Part shown: piece after piece, positions 57,497-64,000 of the stretch
Numbering within the stretch: the stretch's first letter is position 1
Layout: each line of letters begins with the position of its first letter
Source of the DNA: Budorcas taxicolor
Lineage: Eukaryota; Chordata; Mammalia; Artiodactyla; Bovidae
DNA: 64,000 nucleotides
Assembly (NCBI RefSeq): GCF_023091745.1
Contig: NC_068913.1
Location: 36,276,501-36,340,500 of the forward strand
Reading direction: 5' to 3'
Position numbers and translations under genes: made by a program
The notes under the pieces: generated by a model
Databases searched by the model: none
The model's input: the letters and a program-made list of their open reading frames with translations, nothing else
Told to the model about the DNA's origin: nothing

Positions 57497-58174
57497 ATCA
57501 ACAGAAAGTGGGAACAGTAAGATTAATATCTGATTAAATGAACTTCAGCACAGAAATATTCCCCAGAATAAAGAAGAATAGATAAGGATAGAGTTAATAA
57601 TAGATAAGAAAAGTAAATAATGATAAAGATATCTATTAGCCCCAAATCCATAACACACCTAAATGTGTATAACATCAGAACATTAGAAAGACCTGATAGA
57701 AGACCTGAAAATTACTATCAGCCATCTTGATTTAATTAACATCTATAGAGCCCAACAGGAATACAGTATCTATTACTTCAAGTGCACATGGGCCCTTCAC
57801 TAAGACAGACCATATTTTGCTCCGTGTAACAAATCATACATTAAAAAAAAAAAAAGAATTAATCAATGTAAGTTCTAGGGATACTACTGGATTTCAATGC
57901 AAAATTACAAAAAGAGTTTAGCTAAAAATTACCTGCAATATTTGGAAATACCAAATAGAAAATTTCTAAATTATGAGTGAATCAAAAATGAAAATTGTAA
58001 AATAATTTAATAAGAATTATAAATATACATTAAAGTGTTAGGAAGGAAGCTAAAAACACTGTTTAAAGCAATGTTTCTATCATTAAATAATATGAGAGAA
58101 TAAAGATCTAAATAAAAAAATCTACCACTTATGGTTTTTTTTAAAGGAAAATAAATCTAAAGGAAATACAAAGG

Positions 58175-60722
58175 AGTTCAGTTCAGTTCAGCCACTCAGT
58201 TGTACCTGACTCTTTGTAACCCCATGGACTTCAGCACTCCAGGCTTCCCTGTCCATCACCAACACACGGAGCTTACTCAAACTCGTGTCCATCGAGTCAG
58301 TGATGCCATCCAACCATCTTATCCTCGGTTGTTCCCTTCTCCTCACGCCTTCAATCTTTCCCAGCATCAGGGTCTTTTCCAATGAGTCAGTTCTTTTCAT
58401 TAGGTGGCCATAGTATTGGAGTTTCAACCTTAGCATCAGCCCTTCCAATGAATATTTAGGACTGATTTCCTTTAGGATGGACTGGTTGGATCTCCTTGCA
58501 GTCCAAGGGACTCTCAAGAGTATTCTCCAATACAACAGTTCAAAAGCATCAATTCTTTGGCGCTCAGCTTTCTTTATAATCCAACTCTCACATCCATACA
58601 CGACTACTGGAAAAACCATGGCTTTAACTAGACGGACCTTTGTTGACAAAGTAATGTCTATGCTTTTTAATATGCTGTCTGCTAAGTCGCTAAGTTGCTT
58701 CTGTCATGTCTGACTCTGTGTGACCCCAAAGACGGCAGCCCACCAGGCTCCCCCATCCCTGGGATTCTCTAGGCAAGAATACTGGAGTAGGTTGCCATTT
58801 CCTTCTCCAAATATGTTGTCTAGGTTGGTTATAGCTTTTCTTCCAAAGAAAAAGCAGCGTTTAGTTTCATGACTTCAGTCAACTGCTGCAGTGATTTTGG
58901 AGCCCCCCAAAATAAAGTCTCTCACTGTTTCCATTGTTTCCCCATCTATTTGCCATGAGGTGACAGGACCGAATGCCATGATCTTAGTTTTCTGAATGTT
59001 GAGTTTTAAGCCAACCTTTTCATTCTCCTCTTTCACTTTCATCAAGAGGTTCTTTAGTTCTTCTTCACTTTCTGCCACAAAAGTGGTATCATCTGCATAT
59101 CTGAAGTTATTGATATTTCTCCCATTCATCCAGCCCAATATTTCTCATGATGTACTCTGCACATAAGCTAACTAAGCAGGGTGACAATATACAGCCTTGA
59201 CGTACTCCTTTCCCAATTTGGAACTAGTCTGTTTTTCCATGTCCAGTTCTAACTGTTGCTTCCTGATCTGCATACAGATTTCTCAGGAGGCAGGTCAGGT
59301 GATCTGGTATTCCCATCTCTTGAAGAAGGTTCCACAGCTTTTTGTGATCCACACAGTCAAATGCTTTGGCATGGTCAATAAAGCGGATGTTTTTCTGGTA
59401 TTCTCTTGCCCTTCGATGATTCAATGGATGGTGGCAATCTGACCTCTGGTTCCTCTGCCTTTTCTAAATTCAACTTGAACATCTGGAATTTCATTGTTCA
59501 CGTATTGTTGAAGCCTGGCTTGGAGAATTTTAAGCATTACTTTGCTAGCATGTGAGATGAGTGCAATTGTGCAGTAGTTTGAGCATTCTTTGGCATTGCT
59601 TTTCTTTAGGATTGGAATGAAACCTTTTCGAGTCCTGTGGCCACTGCTGAGTTTTTCAAATTTGCTGCCCTACTGTGTGTAGCACTTTCACAGCATCATC
59701 TTTTAGGATTTGAAATAGCTCAACTGAAATTGCATCACCTCCACTAGCTTTGTTCATAGTGAAGCTTCCTAAGGCCACTTGACTTCACATTTTGGATGTC
59801 TGGCTCCAGGTGAGTGATCATACCATCGTGGTTATCTGGCTTATGAAGATCGTTCTTGTATACTTCTTCTGTGTATTCTTGCCACCTATTCTTATTATCT
59901 TCAGCTTCTATTAGGTCAATACGATTTCTGTCCTTTATTGAGCCCATCTTTGCATGAAATGTTCCCTTGGTATCTCTAATTTTCTTGAAGAGATCTCTAG
60001 TCTTTCCCATTCTATTGTTTTCCTCTATTTCTTCTCATTGATCACTTAGGAAGGAAGGCTTTCTTATCTCTCCTTGCTACTCTTTGGAACTGTGCATTCA
60101 AATGGGTATATCTTTCCCTTTCTCCTTTGCCTTTAGCTTTTCTTCTTTTCTCAGCTATTTGTAAGACCTCCTCAAACAACCATTTTGCCTTTTGTATTTC
60201 TTTTTCTAAGGGATGGTCTTGATCACTGCCTCCTGTACAATGTCATGAACCTCCATCCATAGTTCTTCAGGCACTCCATCAGATCTAATTCCTTGAATTT
60301 GTCATTTCCACTGTATAATCATAGGGGATTTGATTTAGGTCATACCTGAATGGTCTAATGTTTTTCATCACTTTCTTCAATTTAAATCTGAATTTGACAA
60401 TAAGGAGTTCATGATCTGAGCCACAGTCAACTCCTGGTCTTATTATTGCTGACTGAATAGAGCTTCTCCATCTTTGGCTGCAATCTGATTTCGGTATTGA
60501 CCATCTGGTGATGCTGTGTGTAGAGTCTTTTTTGTTGGTGGAGGAGAGTGTTTGCTATGACCAGTGCGTTCTCTTGGCAAAACTCTGTTAACCTTTGCCC
60601 TGCTTCATTTTGTACTCCAAGGCCAAATTTGCCTGTTACTCCAGGTATCTCTTGACTTGCTGCTTTTATATCCCAGTCCCCTACAATGAAAAGGACATAT
60701 TTTTGGGGGGTGTTAGTTCTAC
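58175..60722 (-). mobile_element. Long BovB LINE, 5'-truncated in the endonuclease
   Basis: About 2.4 kb of BovB. It runs from the 3' tail (gttcagttcagttcagccac) to the endonuclease codons LTPKK near 60700. It carries a Bov-tA monomer at 58681-58809. The catalytic YADD is kept in the frame at 58875-59138 (residues 14-17), but the upstream and downstream parts are in other frames (59224-59424, 59744-60010, 58188-58649). Confidence 0.94.
58681..58809 (-). mobile_element. Bov-tA-related SINE monomer nested in BovB
   Basis: A 129 bp piece reading gctaagtcgctaagttgctt to ccatttccttctcca. The BovB target aatatgctgtct (58669-58680) is repeated as aatatgttgtct (58810-58821), and BovB continues without loss. 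Confidence 0.95.
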
Positions 60723-60975
60723 AACTAGTACTGTTTTTATCCCCTTAAATATTGGGCAGCAATTCTGTGGTCTCGAGTTTTCTTTGTGGGAAAGGTTTTA
60801 ACTACAGATTCAGTTTCTTTAGAAGATACAGGGCAGATTAGCTTCTTCATTTCTACTTAGTTATCTATGGAAGTTTTATCAAGTGATTTGGTAAATTTAT
60901 CTGTTTATTGTCATGGGCTTGTACCATACCCCTATCGTTAGTTTGTGTTGATGTTCTCTCTTTCCTGATATTCGT
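60723..60975 (-). mobile_element. Old L1 ORF2 fragment between two BovB copies
   Basis: The plus strand resembles the complement of L1 ORF2 (gaaaggttttaactacagat; cagtttctttagaagataca; atctatggaagttttatcaa). It is strongly diverged. Confidence 0.5.
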
Positions 60976-62286
60976 AATATGTGCCAAAGAATGTTCAAAC
61001 TACCACACAATTGCACTCATTTCACACGCTAGCAAAGTAATGCTCAGAATTCTCTAAGCCAGGCTTCAACAGTACGTGAACTGTGAATTCCAGATGTTCA
61101 AGCTGGATTTAGAAAAGGCAGAGGAACTAGAGATCAAATGGCCAACATCCATTGGATCATAGATAAAGCAAGAGAGTTCCAGAAAAACATCTATCTCTGC
61201 TTCATTGAGTACACCAAAGCCTTTGACTGTATGCATCACAAGAAACTGTGGAACATTCTTAAAGAGATGGGAATACCAGACCACCTCTCCTGCCTCCTGA
61301 GAAATCTGTATGCAGATCAGGAAGCAGCAGTTAGAACTGGACAAGGAACAATAGACTGGCTCCAATCGGAAAAGGAGTATGTCAAGGCTATATATTGTCA
61401 CCTTGCTTATTTAACTTCTATGCAGAGTACATCATGCGAAATGCTGGGCTGGATTGAAGCGCAAGCTGGAATCAAGATTTCTGGGAGAAATATCAATAAC
61501 CTCAGGTATGCAGATGACACCACCCTTATGGTAGAAAGCAAAGAACTAAAGAGCCTCTTGATGAAAGTGAAAGGAAGAGTGAAAAAGCTGGCTTAAAACT
61601 CAACATTCAGAAAACTAAGATCATAGCATCTGGTCCCATCACTTCATGGCAAATAGACGGGGAAACAATGGAAACAGTGAGAGACTTTATTTTCTTGGGC
61701 TCCGAAATCACTGTTGCTGGTGACTGCAGCCATGAAATTAAAATATGCTTGTTCCTATAAGAAAAGCTATGACTATGATAGACAGCATATTAAAAAGCAG
61801 AGACATTCCTTTGTCAACACAGGTCCATCTACTCCAAGCTATGGTTTTTCCAGTAGTCATATATGGATGTGAGTTGGACTATAAAGAAAGCTGATCGCCG
61901 AAGAATTGATGCTTTTGAACTGTGGTGTTAGAAAAGACTCTTGAGAATCCCTTGGACTGCAAGGAGATCCAACCAGTTCATCGTAAAGGAAATCAGTCCT
62001 GAATGTTTTTTGGAAGGACTGATGCTGAAGCTGAACCTCCAATACTTTGGCCACCTAATGAAAAGAACTGACGCTTTGGAAAACACCCTGATGCTGGGAA
62101 AGACTGAAGGCAGGAGGAGAAGGGGACAGCAGAGGATGAAATTGTTGGATGGCATTATCGACTTGATAGACATGAGTTTGAGCAAGCTCTAAGAGTTGGT
62201 GATGGACAGGGAAGCCTGGAGTTCTACAGTCCATGGGGTTGCCAAGAGTAGGAAATGACTGAGCAACTGAAATGAACTGAACTGAA
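60976..62286 (+). mobile_element. 5'-truncated BovB LINE
   Basis: About 1.3 kb in sense, from the codons for CSNYRTIALISH to the tail gcaactgaaatgaactgaac. It is head-to-head with the copy at 58175-60722. Confidence 0.93.
61138..61596 (+). pseudogene. BovB reverse transcriptase palm with compensating frameshifts
   Basis: A 152-codon frame has motif A as FIEYTKAFD (residues 22-30), where Glu replaces the first catalytic Asp, and keeps YADD (124-127). Between residues about 76 and 106 the sequence is in a wrong frame (EKEYVKAIYCHLAYL), so the QGC..SP motif is lost. It is inactive by these changes. Confidence 0.88.
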
Positions 62287-62377
62287 TAATTCTCCACAAA
62301 CTCTTCAGAATACAAAAGAGAACACTCCTAATTTCACTGTATGTAGCTGCATTATCTGGATAACAAATGACGTTGAT
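62287..62377. other. Short unique spacer
   Basis: Nothing recognised. Confidence 0.35.
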
Positions 62378-62580
62378 GAATGCTCAGTTGTGTCCAACTC
62401 TTTGTAACACCAAGGACTGTAGCCTGCATGCTCTTCTGTCCATGGTATTTTCTAAGTGAGAAAACTGGAGTGGGTTGCCATTCTCTCCTTCAGGCGAGCT
62501 TCCCAGCCCAGGGATTAAATCTCTTGTGTCTCCTGCACTGGCAGGCAGATTCTTTACCACTAGCCCCACCTGGGAAGCCC
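62378..62580 (-). mobile_element. Bov-tA SINE
   Basis: A minus-strand Bov-tA, tail (gctcagttgtgtccaactct) at the left and head (gcttcccaggtggggctagt) at the right. It is moderately diverged. No target duplication was found. Confidence 0.93.
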
Positions 62581-63204
62581 CCAAAGTACACAAAAACCTG
62601 ACAGAAAAATAATTCTACAGACTAAAATTCTTCAATAATATGTTAGCTAATTGCATGCAACATTAAAGAAAGAATATATCATGACTGAGTGGATCTTTCC
62701 AGTGTTAAGTACAGTCTTTGCCTCTACTTCTTCTACTTGTTAACACTGAAACATCTCCCTCAGTTACCATTGAAATCCTTATAAAGGTTTCCCTGTAACC
62801 AACTGGTAATTGAGAAAAATCTGAGGGTTGGTTTAGAAATGGTTCAATCTAGTACAAGTCAAAAACTGCCTGCTGCCCTGCTAAAGACTTATTGAAAGAG
62901 GGCTATAATAGTGAATGATGATAGAAAAGTACCCAGGCTAACAAGCTTTGGGAAGTACTCTTGCATGTATATTTCTTGGGAAAGAATACTGGCCTGAAGT
63001 AAGGATAAATCGATTATCATGGCTAGTTGATCAAGGCCCTGGAAAGTGAAATTAATTAGAGACCAAGAGGTACATAAAACAAATGTATAAATGGACTCAC
63101 GTGAGTGTACTGAGTGTGAAACTTTTTCTCATGTTATTGTACATGAGAGACTGTAGGGCAGACATAAGAATCCAGGTGGGACAAGATGACTTGAGGAATA
63201 AATG
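62581..63204. other. Unique DNA
   Basis: Nothing recognised. Confidence 0.35.
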
Positions 63205-64000
63205 TCAAAGAAATTCTGACTTCAGACTAGACTACAAATCTAAAGTCATCAAAATAGTATGATACTGGCAGAAGAACAGAAATATAGATCAATGGAACAG
63301 GACAGAAAACCCAGAAATAAACCCATGCATCTATGGTCAATTAATCTATGACAAATGAGACAAAAATATACACTGGAGAAAAGGCAGACTCTTCAATAAA
63401 CAGTCCTGGGAAAACTGGACAGCTAAATGTTCACAAGTTGAATTAGAACATTCTTTAACACTATATTCAAAAATAAATTCAAAGTGAATTAAAGACCTAT
63501 ATGTAATATTGGAAACTATAAAACTCTTACAGGGAAACCAAGGCAGAACTATCTGTGACATAAATTACAGCAGTGGTCGCAAAGAGTCGGACAAGACTGA
63601 ACAACTGGACTGATCTTTTTTGGGCCATCTACAATAGTAGCGAAAATAAAAACAAAAGGAAATGAATGGAATCTAGTTAAACAAATGGGACCATAAACAA
63701 AAACAAAAAGATAACTCACAGAATGCAAGAAAAGATTTACCAACAATGTGACCAATGTGAGCAACAAGGGATTAATCTCCAAAATATACAAACAGCTCAC
63801 GCGGCTTAATATCAATAAAACAACCCAATCAGAAACTGGCCAGATGTTCAAACAGAAATTTCTCCAAGGAAGACATACAGATGGCCAAGAGGCACATGAA
63901 AAGATGCACAACATTCCTAATTACCAGAGAAATGCAAATCAAAACGACAGTGAGGTATCACCTCACACCAGTCAGAGTGGCCAGCCTCAAAAAGTCTATA
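63205..64000 (+). mobile_element. L1 ORF2 3' part, running off the window
   Basis: Signatures include atcaatggaacaggacagaa, cctgggaaaactggacagct, aattaaagacctatatgtaa and ttctccaaggaagacataca. This is the region before the ORF2 Cys-rich C-terminus. It is frameshifted and continues past 64000. Confidence 0.9.
63575..63613 (+). mobile_element. 39 bp BovB 3'-end stub inside L1
   Basis: The bases ggtcgcaaagagtcggacaa followed by gactgaacaactggactga are the very end of BovB (or the similar Bov-tA tail). They interrupt the L1 between its acagcag and gatctttttt segments. The L1 resumes with little or no loss. Confidence 0.8.

Larger units (their letters stand above)
54540..58165 (+). mobile_element. 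Old L1 (L1M type), carrier of nested insertions
   Basis: The ORF1 region is seen at 54540-55000 (tttggaaatgctagaaacaa; tctcacagacccaagaaact). The ORF1/ORF2 gap follows at 55000-55465 (ctttttttcttaattttcaa type). The ORF2 start is at 57000-57290 and 57511-58165 (aattaacatctatagagccc; gcacatgggcccttcactaa). Its sequence is cut by a CHR-2 with an L1 inside it and by a Bov-tA, and it ends against a BovB. No frame survives. Confidence 0.75.

Noticed and set aside
58175..62286. A single twin-primed, inverted BovB
   Set aside because: Both halves carry their own BovB 3' tail, which twin priming cannot give; two insertions are needed.
1..64000. CRISPR-like regularly spaced repeats, operons or bacterial genes
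   Set aside because: None is present. The spaced repeats are dispersed SINEs and LINEs in a mammalian genome.

Overview
This 64 kb window is intergenic (or deep intronic) DNA from a ruminant, most likely a bovid such as cattle, buffalo, sheep or goat. The evidence is the repeat content: at least a dozen pieces of the RTE-type LINE BovB, about twenty tRNA-derived Bov-tA/BOV-A2 SINEs, cetartiodactyl CHR-2 SINEs, a ruminant-type L1 3' end, and older mammalian L1M and MIR remnants. The DNA is AT-rich and looks CpG-poor. I found no intact host protein gene, rRNA or tRNA gene, and no CRISPR array. Nearly all the longer open reading frames are decayed BovB or L1 ORF2 pieces, or antisense shadows of them.

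Layout. 1-1.24 kb: a BovB copy with an inverted 5' part. 2.35-2.9 kb: an old L1 3' end. 4.73-8.13 kb: a near full-length BovB on the minus strand, head-to-head with a truncated plus-strand BovB (8.22-9.76 kb). 10.3-17.5 kb: Bov-tA, short BovB, a compound microsatellite, CHR-2, a 1.35 kb BovB and Bov-tA. 18.2-18.4 kb: a perfect 71 bp inverted repeat in otherwise unique DNA. 19-22 kb: MIR with a nested Bov-tA, a head-to-head Bov-tA pair, an L1 fragment and a BOV-A2. 22-25.9 kb: mostly unique sequence with one Bov-tA. 25.9-28.5 kb: an old L1 interrupted by a BovB with an exact target duplication. 28.5-42.6 kb: mostly unique or ancient sequence with scattered SINEs, one exon-like segment and a 37 bp inverted repeat pair. 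42.6-54.5 kb: BovB, L1 and SINE clusters. 54.5-62.3 kb: a layered nest in which an old L1 is interrupted by CHR-2 (itself carrying a 5'-inverted young L1), by Bov-tA, and probably by a BovB that itself carries a Bov-tA; a second, opposite BovB follows. 63.2-64 kb: another L1, running off the window.

The elements do not form a pathway. What can be read is a history: MIR and L1M are oldest, then CHR-2, then BovB and Bov-tA, then the younger L1. Many insertions still show target-site duplications of 10-14 bp. The BovB reverse transcriptase pieces are all broken by frameshifts, stops or truncation, and at least two have lost the catalytic YADD motif, so none could act on its own. The least explained structure is the 153 bp perfect hairpin at 18235-18387.
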